Source of the DNA: Manihot esculenta
Taxonomy: Eukaryota; Streptophyta; Magnoliopsida; Malpighiales; Euphorbiaceae
Direction: 5' to 3'
Length of the DNA stretch: 64,000 bases
Assembly: GCF_001659605.2 (NCBI RefSeq)
Contig: NC_035176.2
Location: 24,050,716-24,114,715 of the forward strand
Below are positions 11,005 through 23,332 of this stretch, piece by piece. The notes beneath the pieces are model-generated. The model was given only the letters and a program-made list of their open reading frames with translations, was not told the DNA's origin and made no database searches. The position numbers and the translations under genes are program-made. How positions within the stretch are numbered: position 1 is the first letter of the stretch; each line of letters starts with the position of its first letter.

Positions 11005-13277
11005 TGTAATACCCGGCTAGACTCCGGTATCAGAATTCCTACCGTTCGATGGAATCTCGGATGTTGGAAACCTCTAGAAGGGTAAAATTATGTTTTTATA
11101 AAATTTTTTAATGTATTTTATGATTTTAAGTAAGAAGGAAATTGATTTTTTGAATGAAAAAGACCATGGAGGCATTTCCAGGTTCGGCCGCCAAACATTG
11201 GATGGTTTAGGGGGGCAAGTTAGGCTCCCGAAAGTGGCTCAGGTTCGGCCGCCGAACCTCATGTTCGGCCGCCGAACTTGCATGAGTTTTAGTGGCACTT
11301 TAGGCTGCTGAAAGGTGGTCTGGCCAGCCCCTATAAGAGGGCTCCATGGCCGAAACGGGCGAGTTTCCTCCCCATTTTCGGCCAACGGTGAGTCCATGCT
11401 CTCCCATGGTCGTTTTTGTTGATTTTCCTCCCAATCTTTCAAGTTTTAACAAGTGTTTGCTGGGTTTTTGAAGATTTGTGAACTTAGAGCAAGTTTTGGA
11501 GCTTGGAGACCCAAGGAGCTAGATCTCTCCCATCTCCAAGTTAGGATCGTCTTCCCTTTCGATCTTTAAGAGGTAAGCCTAGATCCTACCTCTCTTGTAT
11601 GTTTTAAACGAGTTTTATGAGTTTTTTTGGGGTAGAAATGCATGTTTAGGTTTTATTTGAGTTTATGGGTTTATGTTGTAATTATGAGCAATGTGGCTTA
11701 TTTATGTATGTTTGATGTGTTGTAGTTGGGGTTTAGGATAGTTTGAAGCCCCTAGGAGCTTATGTATGTGTGTATGCATGTTGTAGAAGTGTTGTGTTCG
11801 AGTTGAATGGTTTGGGAGGTGTTTATGCATATAGGAGGCTGAGTTTTGCCCTTTGGAAGAACTCAGGTTCGGCTGTCGAAGGGACTTTCGGCCGCCGAAC
11901 CTGCCTATAGAGGCAAGCCTTTGGCTGCCGAACCCTGCCCCCGAAAGTGGACTTTCAGCTTTGGAAAGGAGTTTTGGCTGCCGAAGGTGCCGCCGAACAT
12001 GCATGAGTTTCGTCTCTGGAGAGAACCTTCGGCCGCCGAAAGTGCCGCCGAAGGTGCCTGACTTTCGGCTCTGGAGGGACTTTCGGCCGCCGAACCTGCC
12101 ACCGAAAGTGCCCTATTCAGCCTTCCTTTGCATAATTTCTATGATTGTTTTAAGGTGTTTTAGGGGGTCTTTGGGGAGTATTTTAGAGTCATGTTCTTGT
12201 GTGTTTGGTCCCTCATTTGAGTCCACCTGTGTAGGTTCGGACCCGAGGAACCGAGGACCTCAGCAGTGAGATAGCTGCTTCAGAGTCTTGTCTGAGCTAG
12301 CCTGAGGTGAGTAGAATAAACCTTTATGTTTTAAATTAATGAAAGTTTTAGCATGATTCACGCATCATGAATGCCATGAGATATATTAGGTTGTTGCATT
12401 AGAATTCATGAATATGTTGCATTGCATATTATGTTGTTGATGTGGATGAATATTGAATGATCCATTAGTCCTCGTATGATATGGTATGATATGATGATGA
12501 TATGGTACGAAAGTCCAGGAAGACCCATTCTACGTCTCTGGCACTATGTAAGAGAAAGTCTAGGAAGACCCATTCTACGTCCCTGGCACATTGGAATGTT
12601 ATGATATGTTATGTAAGGGAAAGACCAGGACCCATTCTACGTTCTGGCACTTTTGGATATGTTGAGGGCTATTGGTGACAAATTCATCCTTAATGTGATT
12701 TGTTTATGATGTGATGCATTTCATGAAAGCATGAACTTTAAATAATGTTTTATTATTCTGCTCACTGGGCTCTAGTAGCTCACCCCATTTCCCTAATCCC
12801 CCAGGTATGCAGGTACGGGCTAGTCCAGGAGGTCAGCAGGATTAGAAGTGTTTTATGTAATAGTTAGTTGTGGACATGAGAATATTGTGATGTAATGTAT
12901 TGAATAGTCATGTAGTAATGATATTGAGGATTAGAATTGTGCTTGACCCTATATGTATGATTATCCCCTTTGATACATGATCTATAAAATGTTTTTATGA
13001 TGTTGAAGTTTAACCAAACTTAGTTATGTTATGATACCCCATTGGAGCATTTGATGAGGACTCCAATGTGGGATTGATGATTATGATCATGAGTTGTGCA
13101 TGCACAGGTTGAGTTTGGTAAATGAATGAGAAAAGTTCAAAATTTTTATGTATGTGTTGATCATGTATGGGATTAAACAGGTGTACAGGATGTATGTTAG
13201 GCTTGCTACGGGTCCCGGCGGCCTTAAGCCGATCTGGATCCTAGCGCCGGTAGCGGTCCGATTTTCGGGTTGTTACA
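11005..13277 (+). repeat. 5' LTR of element 2
   Basis: 2273 bp. It has a TATA-like CTATAAGAGG at 11331-11340, two clusters of the GTTCGGCCGCCGAAC palindrome (11182-11277 and 11875-12110), and a tandem segment around 12500-12650 with repeated GACCCATTCTACGT. It differs from the 3' LTR by point changes and by repeat copy number. Confidence 0.93.
11331..11340 (+). promoter_or_regulatory. TATA-like box of element 2 LTR promoter
   Basis: CTATAAGAGG, present in the same context in the other LTR at 18972-18981. It lies just downstream of the palindrome cluster, so the palindromes would fall in U3, close to the promoter. Confidence 0.5.
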
Positions 13278-13280
13278 GAT

Positions 13281-13293
13281 TGGTATCAGAGCC
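13281..13293 (+). promoter_or_regulatory. Primer binding site of element 2 (tRNA-iMet)
   Basis: TGGTATCAGAGCC, three bases after the LTR end. This is the standard complement to the 3' end of initiator methionine tRNA. Confidence 0.92.
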
Positions 13294-13527
13294 CTAGGTT
13301 CATATGGTCGGACCTAGAGAGTGTCGGGCTCATAGAGGTTATAGAAGGTCAAGCACAATAGGAAAATCATGTCCACTAGGATAGGATGTGAAATGCCATG
13401 ATTATATGCATGCACATTGATGATATGCTATGTATGTGATGTATGTGATGCGGGTTCATGTGTTTCCACATGAACCATTTGATGCTAATGTTTTACGTGA
13501 TGTGTGCTATTTTTTTCAGTAAGCAAG

Positions 13528-14931
13528 ATGAGAGGAACTCGTCGATCTGCACGATTGACTGGAGTACCACCCCAGGACGAGGGCACGGATGCCCGTCCTC
13601 CCGCATTGCCTAGGGCAATGTCCTGCAGGTCTAGCAGGGAGAGAGCATCAAGGGACCCTAGAAGGTCTTTTGATGTGAGCAGAAGGGGAACAGTGCAAGG
13701 TGGAATGTCGGAAGATGTGGGGAATGATATGGATGTGGATCAGAGGAGGGATGGCAGTCTTGGAGTGAGTATGTCTGAAGAGGGTATGGGAGAGTCCCAA
13801 GGAGGCACTCAGGCCTCGGGATTTGTTCAGCCACCCCAGTACCCACCCTTTTCACAGAATTCCGGGTATTCGATGGGAGCTACATCGGATTACCCCAGTT
13901 TTAACCCTTACCCTTCTCACATGCCATACCCACCTTTCTACCCACCATACCCACAGTACCCTATGTACCCACCCCCATCTTTCTACCCAGGTTCAGCAAA
14001 CCCTATCCCAGGGGATGCTGCACCTCCTCCACCACCAGCAGAACCTACTGTCCCAGAAACCCAAATGCCTAAGCCTACCTCATCTGGAGGGAGCAAGGTC
14101 AAGATGACCGATTACATGAAGCTGGGTGCTCCCCAATATGAAACAGGGGATGACCCGTTTGTGTACCTTGAGAGGGTTAAGATGATTACAGATAAGATAG
14201 GAGCTGATGACAGTAGAGCCATTCAGATGGCTGGGTTCACTCTGAAGTGCAAGAAGGCCCGAGAGTGGTTCAAGAACTATGTTAACCCGAAGTTGGATAG
14301 CCTATCATGGGAAGAGTTTGCCAATGAGTTTGCAGGATGGGCTTTCCTTGACAGTTCAAAAGAGTTGAAGATGATTGAATTTGAGCAGTTGAGGCAGACA
14401 GAGGAGATAAGTGTGGATGAGTATACAGATAGGTTCTTGGAGCTGTTGCCATTTGCTGGGCAGAATCTGGACACAGACCAGAAGAAGTCAAGGAGGTTTA
14501 TCATGAAGCTTCATTCCAGATATTCCTCCTTGATCCAGTCAATAGAAAGGGAGAGTTTCCATGCCATAGTGGATATGGCCCGGAGGATGGAGGCTAGTGC
14601 AATAATCGAAGGGAAAGTCAAGCAGTCAATAGCACAGCCTTCTGGTTCCAAGACCCCAGGTGGGGGAAGGATAGACCCTTCTTCTTTAAGTTCAGGCAGT
14701 AAGCGGTGGAGCAATACCACCAAGAAGTCAAAGAAGAACAAGTTTTGGAACAAGATCAAGTCGGGTCTAGGATTAGGGAGTGGCTCAAGCTCAGGCATAG
14801 ATAATGCAGTATGCATGAAGTGTGGGAAGCCGCACAAAGGAGTATGTCGGTTTGGGACGACAGCCTGCTTCAGATGTGGGCAGGAGGGACACATGGCACA
14901 GGAGTGTCCTAGAGCAGCTTTTGTGGCATAG
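13528..14931 (+). pseudogene. Gag of element 2
   Basis: Start chosen at ATG 13528 (MRGTRRSARLTG); an in-frame ATG at 13504 is also possible. A Pro/Tyr-rich segment (around 13840-14050) precedes the capsid-like domain (about 14100-14600), then a basic region and the zinc knuckle CFRCGQEGHMAQEC (CX2CX4HX4C). It ends at TAG 14929-14931, but the same frame continues directly into protease, so this stop is probably a secondary mutation of a single gag-pol frame. Confidence 0.92.
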
Positions 14932-15390
14932 TCCCAGCAGACAGCTTCGGGTAGTGTGGCTCAGCCAGTAGCTCCAGCCGCGACTCAGACTAGTGGCAGA
15001 GGTCGAGGGAGAGAGGCAGCCTCTTCTTCAGCGGGTTTCAGGGGTGAAGGTCCATCAGCTCCAGCATGGATCTTCACGATGACTCAGCAGGAGGCAAATG
15101 CATCAAACACCATGGTGTCAGGTAATCTTATCATTGGTTGTTCAGATGTTTATGCCTTAATGGACCCTGGTGCATCTCATTCTTTCATTGCTCCGAGGGC
15201 CGTCGAGAGGTTGGGTTTGATGGTCTCTGGGTTAGAGTGTCCCCTATGGGTCAGTGGACCCAAGTGTGACCTGTCTGTGGCAGAGTCAGTCTGCCAGTGT
15301 AGTCCAGTTTTTGTTGAGGGAAGATGCCTTTCAGCCGACCTTGTGGTTCTAGATTTGACAGATTTTGACGTCATTCTAGGGATGGATTGA
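14932..15390 (+). pseudogene. Aspartic protease of element 2
   Basis: Same reading frame as gag. The active-site motif is LMDPGASHSFI around 15160-15190, with VILGMD near the end. It stops at TGA 15388-15390, where the family normally has a tryptophan after GMD. The protease would process the gag-pol polyprotein. Confidence 0.9.
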
Positions 15391-16374
15391 CTATCTACCC
15401 ATGGTGCTACCTTGGATTGCAGAGACAAGGTAGTCAGGTTCAGATGTCAGGATGGGTCAGAGGTTGTCTTCAGAGGAGACAGGAGGGGTACACCTAGAGG
15501 TTTGATATCAGCCCTACAGGCTCGTAGGTTGCTCAGAAGGGGTTGTCAGGGTTTTCTAGCTCATGTGAGAGAGCTGGACAGTCATGTCAGAGAGCCCGCC
15601 TCAGTGCCCGTGGTCAGAGAGTTTTTAGATGTCTTCCCAGACGAGCTGCCAGGTTTATCACCTGCTAGGGAGATAGAGTTCGAAATAGAGTTGATGCCTG
15701 GAACTAGACCGATCTCTATCCCTCCCTACAGGATGGCACCAGCAGAATTGAATGAGCTTAAAGAGCAGTTGCAAGAGCTGGTAGATAAGGGCTTCATTCG
15801 ACCGAGTACCTCACCTTGGGGTGCTCCAGTGCTGTTTGTGAAAAAGAAAGATGGATCCCTTAGACTTTGTATCGACTACAAGCAGTTGAACAAGGTCACT
15901 ACCAAGAATAAGTACCCGTTGCCGAGGATCGATGATCTATTCGACCAGCTAGCAAGAGCAGGTTGTTTCTCCAAGATAGATCTAAGATCCGGGTACCATC
16001 AGCTGAGGATAAGAGAAGAGGATGTACTGAAGACAGCATTCAGGACCAGATATGGGCACTATGAGTTCCTTGTAATGCCATTCGGGTTAACCAATGCCCC
16101 TGCAGCATTCATGGATCTCATGAACAGAGTTTTCAGTCAATACCTGGATCACTTTGTTATTGTCTTCATAGATGATATCTTAGTGTACTCTAGGAATGAA
16201 GAGGAGCATGCCCATCATCTGAGGTTAGTTCTGCAGACCTTGAGGGAACATGGCTTGTATGCCAAGTTCTCCAAGTGTGAATTCTGGCTGAGGAGCATTT
16301 CATTCTTGGGGCATGTGGTGTCAGAAAATGGAATACAGGTGGACCCCAAGAAGGTGGAAGTTGTAGCTAACTAG
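15391..16374 (+). pseudogene. Reverse transcriptase of element 2
   Basis: Same frame. Motifs in order: [40 protein letters not shown], the catalytic FIDDILVYS and FLGHVVS. All core residues of a Ty3/gypsy RT are visible. TAG at 16372-16374 interrupts the frame just before the connection to RNase H. Confidence 0.94.
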
Positions 16375-17109
16375 CCTAGACCCACTACAGTGACAGAGAT
16401 CAAGAGCTTCTTGGGTTTGGCAGGTTACTACAGAAGGTTCATCCAGGACTTCTCTAAGATTGCAGCTCCTATGACCAGACTGACTAAGAAGAACCAGAGG
16501 TTTGTGTGGACTGACCAGTGTGAAGAGAGCTTCGAAGAGCTAAAGAAGAGGTTGATGTCGGCACTAGTGTTAGCTCTGCCAATTAGCAATGAAGACTTCA
16601 CAGTGTATTGTGATGCGTCCCGTGTGGGACTGGGTTGTGTGCTGATGCAGAACGAAAGGGTGATTGCTTATGCTTCTAGACAGCTGAAGAAGCACGAGTT
16701 GAATTACCCTACACATGACCTAGAAATGGCAGTGATGATCTTTGCACTCAAGATGTGGAGGCATTACCTTTATGGGGTAAAATGTGAGATCTTCACCGAT
16801 CATAAGAGCCTGCAGTACATCTTGAGTCAGAGGGAGTTGAATCTAAGGCAGAGAAGATGGGTAGAACTGCTTAGTGACTATGATTGCAAGATCCAGTACC
16901 ATCCGGGTAAGGCGAATGTTGTGGCAGACGCCTTAAGCCGGAAATCACTTGGCAGTTTGTCCCATATTTCAGCAGAGAGAAGACCAGTGGTGAGGCAATT
17001 CTTCGAGCTCACTAATGAGGGCTTGCAGTTGGAGTTGTCTGGTACAGGTGCTTTGATAGCCCAGATGAGAGTGGCACCCGTGTTTCTGGAGCAGGTGGCT
17101 CAGAAATAG
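16375..17109 (+). pseudogene. RNase H of element 2
   Basis: Same frame. Starts with the connection ([11 protein letters not shown]) and has the four acidic motifs CDAS, LEMAV, FTDHKSL and VADALSRK, all intact. TAG at 17107-17109 separates it from integrase. Confidence 0.93.
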
Positions 17110-18507
17110 CACGAGGACCCAGAGTTAGTGAAGATTGCCAGGACTGTTCAGTCAGGCAAGAACGAAGAGTTCAGATTTGACAGTAAAGGGATCCTCCGCT
17201 ATGGGAATAGATTGTGTGTACCAGATGACGTGGGTCTAAAGGGAGACATTATGAGAGAGGCTCATAATGCCAGATACAGTGTTCACCCTGGAGCCACCAA
17301 GATGTATCAAGATCTGAAGAGAGTGTATTGGTGGCCAGCTATGAAGAGAGAAGTGGCACAGTTCGTGTCAGCCTACGAAGTTTGTCAGAGGATGAAGCTA
17401 GAACATCAGAAGCCGGCTGTAATGCTTAACTCACTACCTATTCCAGAGTGGAAATGGGAGAATATAGCTATGGACTTCGTGGTAGGGTTACCAGCAGCGT
17501 CCAATAGATTGGACTCCATATGGGTGATTGTGGACAGACTGACCAAATTTGCTCACTTCATCCCTGTCAGGAGTGGCTACTCTGTGGACAAGCTGGCGCA
17601 GGTGTATGTTGATGAGATTGTCAGGTTGCATGGGGTTCCTGTTTCAATAGTGTCTGATAGAGGACCCCAGTTCACCTCCAGGTTTTGGCGGAGTCTGCAG
17701 AATGCCATGGGTACCAGGTTGGACTTTAGCACTGCTTTCTATCCACAGACGGACGGACAATCTGAGAGGACCATCCAAACAATAGAGGATATGCTTAGAA
17801 TGTGTGTGCTGGATTTTGGCGGTTCTTGGAGGCAGCATCTACCTTTGGTGGAGTTTGCCTACAATAACAGCCATCATGCTAGCATAGGGATGGCTCCATA
17901 TGAAGCTTTGTATGGAAGGAAGTGCAGGTCGCCTATCTGTTGGGAAGAAGTTGGAGAAAGAGCCTTGGCAGGGCCTGAGCTAGTAGAGATCACCAGCAGA
18001 GTGGTGCCCATAATCAGAGAAAGGATCAAGACTGCTGCAAGCAGACAGAAGAGTTATGCAGACATTCGCAGAAGGCAAGTAGAGTTTCAGGAGGGGGATT
18101 TGGTATTGCTCAAAGTGTCTCCAATGAAAGGGGTGATCCGGTTCGAGAAGAAAGGTAAGCTAGCTCCACGGTACATCGGACCCTTTGAAATCTTGCAGAA
18201 GATCGGGAATGTATCGTATAAGCTGGATTTACCTGCTTCAATGGAGAGAATCCATCCGGTTTTCCATGTTTCCATGTTAAGAAAGTTCGTGTCAGATCCG
18301 GGCAAGGTTCTTAGTGAGCCTGATGTGGAGATCCAAGAATATCTCACCTATGTTGAGCAGCCAGTACGGATCCTAGACACCCAAATCAGAAAGCTAAGGA
18401 ACAAGGAAATTCCGATGGTGAAAGTCCTTTGGAATCACCACAACATCGAAGAGTGTACCTGAGAGACACGGGAGTCCATGCTCTAGCAATATCCTCATCT
18501 CTTCTAA
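17110..18507 (+). pseudogene. Integrase with chromodomain-type tail of element 2
   Basis: Same frame. The zinc-binding part has both histidines and the second cysteine (VCQRMK), but the first cysteine position reads Tyr (SAYEVC). The DDE core has AMDFVVG, IVSDRGPQF and DGQSERTIQ. The tail (LAPRYIGPFEI, VFHVSMLRK, VKVLWNHH) is the chromodomain region that is thought to steer insertion to chromatin. TGA at 18460 and TAG at 18484 break the last 16 codons before the natural TAA at 18505-18507. Confidence 0.93.
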
Positions 18508-18568
18508 GGTGAGTTTTATGTGCTTTATGTGTATGTTTATGTTTTATGCTATGCATGTGTTGTTTGGT

Positions 18569-18590
18569 GAACATTCGGGGACGAATGTTC
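18569..18590. promoter_or_regulatory. Hairpin upstream of PPT, element 2
   Basis: An inverted repeat GAACATTCG-GGGA-CGAATGTTC (9-bp arms) immediately before the polypurine tract. I recall the same hairpin-PPT arrangement from other Del/Tekay elements; role unknown, possibly RNA structure at the 3' end. Confidence 0.7.
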
Positions 18591-18592
18591 TT

Positions 18593-18605
18593 AAGGGGGG
18601 AAGAA
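18593..18605 (+). promoter_or_regulatory. Polypurine tract of element 2
   Basis: AAGGGGGGAAGAA directly abuts the 3' LTR start TGTAATACCC; it primes plus-strand DNA synthesis. Confidence 0.9.
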
Positions 18606-20874
18606 TGTAATACCCGGCTAGACTCCGGTATCGGAATTCCTACCGTCCGATGGAATCTCGGATGTTGAAAACCTCTAAAAGGGTAAAATTATATTTTTAT
18701 AAAATATTTTAATGTATTTTATGATTTTAAGTAAGAAGGAAATTGAGTTTTTGAATGAAAAAGACCATGGAGGCATTTCCAGGTTCGGCCGCCGAACCTC
18801 AAGTTCGGCCACCGAACCTCAAGTTCGGCCGCCGAATATTGGATGGTTTAGGGGGGCAAGTTAGGCTCCCGAAAGTGGCTCAGGTTCGGCCGCCGAACCT
18901 CATGTTCGGCCGCCGAACTTGCATGAGTTTTGGTGGCACTTTAGGCTGCCGAAAGGTGGTCTGGCCAGCCCCTATAAGAGGGCTCCATGGCCGAAACGGG
19001 CGAGTTTCCTCCCCATTTTCGGCCAACTGTGAGTCCATGCTCTCCCATGGTCGTTTTTGTTGATTTTCCTCCCAATCTTTCAAGTTTTAACAAGTGTTTG
19101 CTGGGTTTTTGAAGATTTGTAAACTTAGAGCAAGTTTTGGAGCTTGGAGACCCAAGGAGCTAGATCTCTCCCATCTCCAAGTTAGGATCGTCTTCCCTCT
19201 CGATCTTCAAGAGGTAAGCTTAGATCCTACCTCTCTTGTATGTTTTAAACGAGTTTTATGAAGTTTTTTTGGGGTAGAAATGCATGTTTAGGTTTTATTT
19301 GAGTTTATGGGTTTATGTTGTGTTTATGAGCAATGTGGGTTGTTTATGTATGTTTCATGTGTTGTAGTTGGGGTTTAGGATAGTTTGAAGCCCCTAGAAG
19401 CTTATGTATGTGTGTATGCATGTTGTAGAAGTGTTGTGTTCGAGTTGAATGGTTTGGGAGGTGTTTGTGCATATAAGAGGCTGAGTTCTGCCCTTTGGAA
19501 GAACTCAGGCTCGGCAGCCGAAGGGACTTTCGGCCGCCGAACCTGCCTATGGAGGCAAGCCTTTGGCTGCTAAACCCTGCCCCCGAAAGTGGACTTTCGG
19601 CTCTGGAAAGGAGTTTCGGCCGTCGAAGGTGCCGCCGAACATGCATGAGTTTCGTCTCTGGAGAGAACCTTCGGCCGCCGAAAGTGCCGCCGAAGGTGCC
19701 TGACTTTCGGCTCTGGAGGGACTTTCGGCCGCCGAACCTGCCGCCGAAAGTGCCCTGTTCAGCCTTCCTTTGCATGATTTCTATGATTGTTTTAAGGTAT
19801 TTTAGGGGGTTTTTGGGGAGTATTTTAGAGTTATGTTCTTGTGTGTTTGGTCCCTCATTTGAGTCCACCTGTGTAGGTTTGGACCCGAGGAACCGAGGAC
19901 CTCAGCAGTGAGATAGCTGCTTCAGAGTCTTGTCTGAGCTAGCCTGAGGTGAGTAGAATAAACCTTTATGTTTTAAATTAATGAAAGTTTTAGCATGATT
20001 CACGCATCATGAATGCCATGAGATATATTAGGTTGTTGCATTAGAATTCACGAATATGTTGCATTGCATATTATGTTGTTGATATGGATGAATATTGAAT
20101 GATCCATTAGTCCTTGTATGATATGGTATGATATGATGATGATATGGTACAGAAGTCTAAGAAGACCCATTCTACGTCCCTGGTACATTGGAATGTTATG
20201 ATATGTTATGTAAGGGAAAGACCAGGACACATTCTACGTTCTGGCACTTTTGGATATGTTGAGGGCTATTGGTGACAAATTCATCCTTAATGTGATTTGT
20301 TTGTGATGTGATGCATTTCATGAAAGCATGAACTTTAAATAATGTTTTATTATTCTGCTCACTGGGCTCTAGTAGCTCGCCCCATTTTCCTAATCCCCCA
20401 GGTATGCAGGTACGGGCTAGTCCAGGAGGTCAGCAGGATTAGAAGTGTTTTATGTAATAGTTAGTTGTGGACATGAGAATATTGTGATGTAATGTATTGA
20501 ATAGTCATGTAGTAATGATATTGAGGATTAGAATTGTGCTTGACCCTATGTGTATGATTATCCCCTTTGATACATGATCTATAAAATGTTTTTATGATGT
20601 TCAAGTTTAACCAAACTTAGTTATGTTATGATACCCTATTGGAGCATTTGATGAGGACTCCAATGTGGGATTGATGTTTATGATCATAAGTTGTGCATGC
20701 ACAGGTTGAGTTTGGTAAATGAATGAGAAAAGTTCAAAATTTTTATGTATGTGTTGATCATGTATGGGATTAAACAGGTGTACAGGATGTATGTTAGGCT
20801 TGCTACGGGTCCCGGCGGCCTTAAGCCGATCTGGATCCTAGCGCCGGTAGCGGTCTGATTTTCGGGTCGTTACA
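18606..20874 (+). repeat. 3' LTR of element 2
   Basis: 2269 bp, near identical to the 5' LTR. It has three tandem copies (20-bp period) of the palindrome unit at 18783-18836, where the 5' LTR has one, and lacks one copy of the 12500-12600 tandem segment. Confidence 0.93.
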
Positions 20875-20988
20875 GTCTCTTTACACCTAATATCTGCAAA
20901 ACATTATTAAAACCACAAAATTAGGTAGAAAAGGTGTAAATAAACATCAATAAGATCATGATAATATGGACTAAAATATGCTCTATCA
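20875..20988 (-). repeat. 3' LTR of element 3, outer 114 bp
   Basis: Continues the LTR interrupted by element 2 and ends CTCTATCA, as does the 5' LTR at 25945. It matches 25832-25945. Confidence 0.88.
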
Positions 20989-22051
20989 AATACCCCCACA
21001 CTTAGCCTTTTGCTTGTCCTCAAGCAAATAAACATAGTCAAATAAGCTTTCTTTGCTCTAGATCCTTATTTTCACTTAAGCTCTTACTCAAGACACCTAT
21101 TTTGAATCATTGTAGTGAAGAATATATGCATGAAGATTACTTACCTTCTTTCCTTGTTTCCCTTTGCTTACCATGGTTAGGATTTGTTTTCCTCAAGAGA
21201 GAGATCATACATGCACATTAATTTGTTAAGACTTTTTCTAGCTTTTGGATTGACTTGCCCTTACCTTGAAGTACTTTATTCAGGCTTTTGCACTTAGATT
21301 TTCCTTGAAAAAGTCACCAACCTTTTGACGTGAAGGTACATATTTGTGATACCCACCCCCAGTTACTCAGTTGGTCACCTCTCCAAGTGGCTATTAGCTT
21401 TGTTCTTAGTCTTTTGACCATTGGAACAGTTTTTTATTTTGTGCTTTTGAGGTCTTTGCCTTTGCTGAATTTTCTTTCTCTCAATGATTTGGGCAAATCA
21501 ACACCAATTGCTAAAACAAGTCACATTAAGTTCATTCACACAACTTTCAATTTATTCTCTCTAATGAGGGTCATCAATATATTTTTCACCATGGCAAACT
21601 CAAAGATTCAATTCAAAAGGCAATTCTCAAATATGAATATAACTCACTGCAATTGATTCAACATAAGTTTAAAGAGTCATCACATCAATGGGGTCATGGA
21701 AAGAAAAACTCATCCAACATAGTTTATCAATTTGAGTAGAGCAAAACAAAAAGAAGAAGAAGGTTGTGGTTGTGTGTGTTTTATTGAAAGTATAAACTAA
21801 AAAATTTCAACTGTGGCTATTCAAGGTAAAACTAAAAGGAAAAAGAAAAAATTTTGCAATCTAAAAGCATTGTAAATTTGCAGAAGAAGAAAGGAAGAAG
21901 AAGAAGGGAAGAAAAGAAGAAGAAGAGGGGGAGGAGAAGAGAAATATGCACCCCCACACTTAAATCATGCATTGTCCTCAATGTATAAGAAACATAAAAG
22001 AACAAAGGAAATTGAATACTCCCCTGGGGTGTGGTGCATGGTGTGTGATTC
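20989..22051 (-). other. PPT and 3' internal region of element 3
   Basis: Begins AATACCCCCACACTT, the complement of the polypurine tract. The rest is non-coding; it includes one palindrome of the element 1 family at 21484-21501 and a purine-rich AAGAAG tract near 21885-21935. Confidence 0.75.
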
Positions 22052-23330
22052 CTATTCAGACCGAAATAGTGGAATTTCTTCCACTACTTGCACTGCGAAT
22101 CCTTCATAATATGGTTTCAGTTGATGCCTATTTACTTTAAAGATTTTTCCAGTTTCTATGCTTTTGATGTCTACAGCTCTATGGGGGTAGGCATGTTTCA
22201 CAATGAATGGTCCAATCAACCTAGATCGTAACTTTCCTGGAAACAATTTTAAACGAGAATTAAAGAGTAGGACTTTTTCACAAACCTCAAATTGTTTTCT
22301 GGAAAGATGACTGTCATGGGAGGCTTTGGTTTTTATTTTGTAGTTCCAGAAGGTCTCATATGCATCTCGTCTTATTTCTTCTAGCTCTTACAGTTGCAAC
22401 TTGCGATGGTGTACAGCTTCTTTAAGGTCCATGTTGCAATTCTTTACAGCTCAATATGCCTTGTGTTCAAGCTCGACTGGAAGGTGACAAGCTTTGCCAT
22501 AGACCAGTCTGTAAGGAGACATACCTATGGGAGTCTTGTAAGCTGTTCGGTAGGCCCATAAAGCATCTTCTAATCTGGTGCTCCAATCCTTTTGGTTAGG
22601 AGAGACTGTCTTTTCAAGGATGGCCTTGATTTCTCTGTTGGATATTTCAGCTTGCGCATTTGTCTGAGGGTGGTAGGCTGTGGATGTTCTATGGATCACA
22701 TTGTGCTTCCTGAGGAGGCTTTCCACTACCTTGTTGCAAAAATGGGTCCCTCTATCACTGATGATTGCCTTAGGTACTCCATGTCTGGCAAAGATATGGG
22801 TCTTCACAAAGTCCACTACTGCCTTGGCATCATCAGTTTTCGTTGCCCTAGCTTCCACCCATTTGGATACATAATCCACTGCAAGGATGATGTAGGTGTA
22901 TCCAAAAGATGGCGGGAATGGGCCCATGAAGTCTATACTCCAAACATCAAATACCTCACAGACCATGATGGGGTTTTGTGGCATTTGATTTCTTTTGTTC
23001 AGATTTCCAGTTTGTTGACACCTAGCACATGATCTGCAGAACAGAAAAGCATCTCGAAAAATAGTGGGCCAGAATAGGCCACTTTCAAGTATCTTATGGG
23101 CAGTTTTTTTTGGACCAAAGTGTCCTCCACAATTATATGAATGACAAAAAGTAAGCACAGAAGCTATCTCTTGATCTGGGATACATCTCTTTATCATTTG
23201 GTCAGCACAATGTTTCCACAAATATGGCTCATCCCAAACATAGTATTTGGCATCTTTCTTTATCTTGTCTTTGGTATGCTTAGGCATGTCAGATGGTAAG
23301 TTACCTGTGGCCAAGTAGTTTACCATGTCT
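22052..23330 (-). pseudogene. Integrase of element 3
   Basis: Intact zinc-binding region (CGGHFG then CRSCARCQ) and all three DDE residues ([27 protein letters not shown]) lie in one 291-codon stretch ending at TGA 22453-22451. The C-terminal part continues in frame through a second stop (TAA 22390-22388) to 22052. Both stops are one transition away from the residues seen at the same sites in element 1. The N-terminal border is a TAG at about 23332 that separates it from the protease frame. Confidence 0.88.
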
Positions 23331-23332
23331 GC

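Larger units (their letters stand above)
11005..20874 (+). mobile_element. Element 2: full-length Tekay-type chromovirus (Ty3/gypsy)
   Basis: Two LTRs (11005-13277 and 18606-20874) begin TGTAATACCC and end GTTACA. Between them lie the initiator-Met tRNA primer site, one gag-pol frame with a C-terminal chromodomain-type tail, and a polypurine tract. The order protease-RT-RNase H-integrase, the VFHVSMLRK tail and the LTR size fit the Tekay/Del chromoviruses. Six in-frame stops silence it. The same junction without the element is present at about 25828-25840. Confidence 0.95.

Noticed and set aside
13181..13277. GC-rich block near the LTR end as a promoter island
   Set aside because: It is repeated at 20780-20874 and is simply the LTR terminus of element 2.
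14929..14931. Programmed readthrough of the gag stop in element 2
   Set aside because: Five further stops of the same kind in the same frame make random decay more likely than a functional readthrough site.
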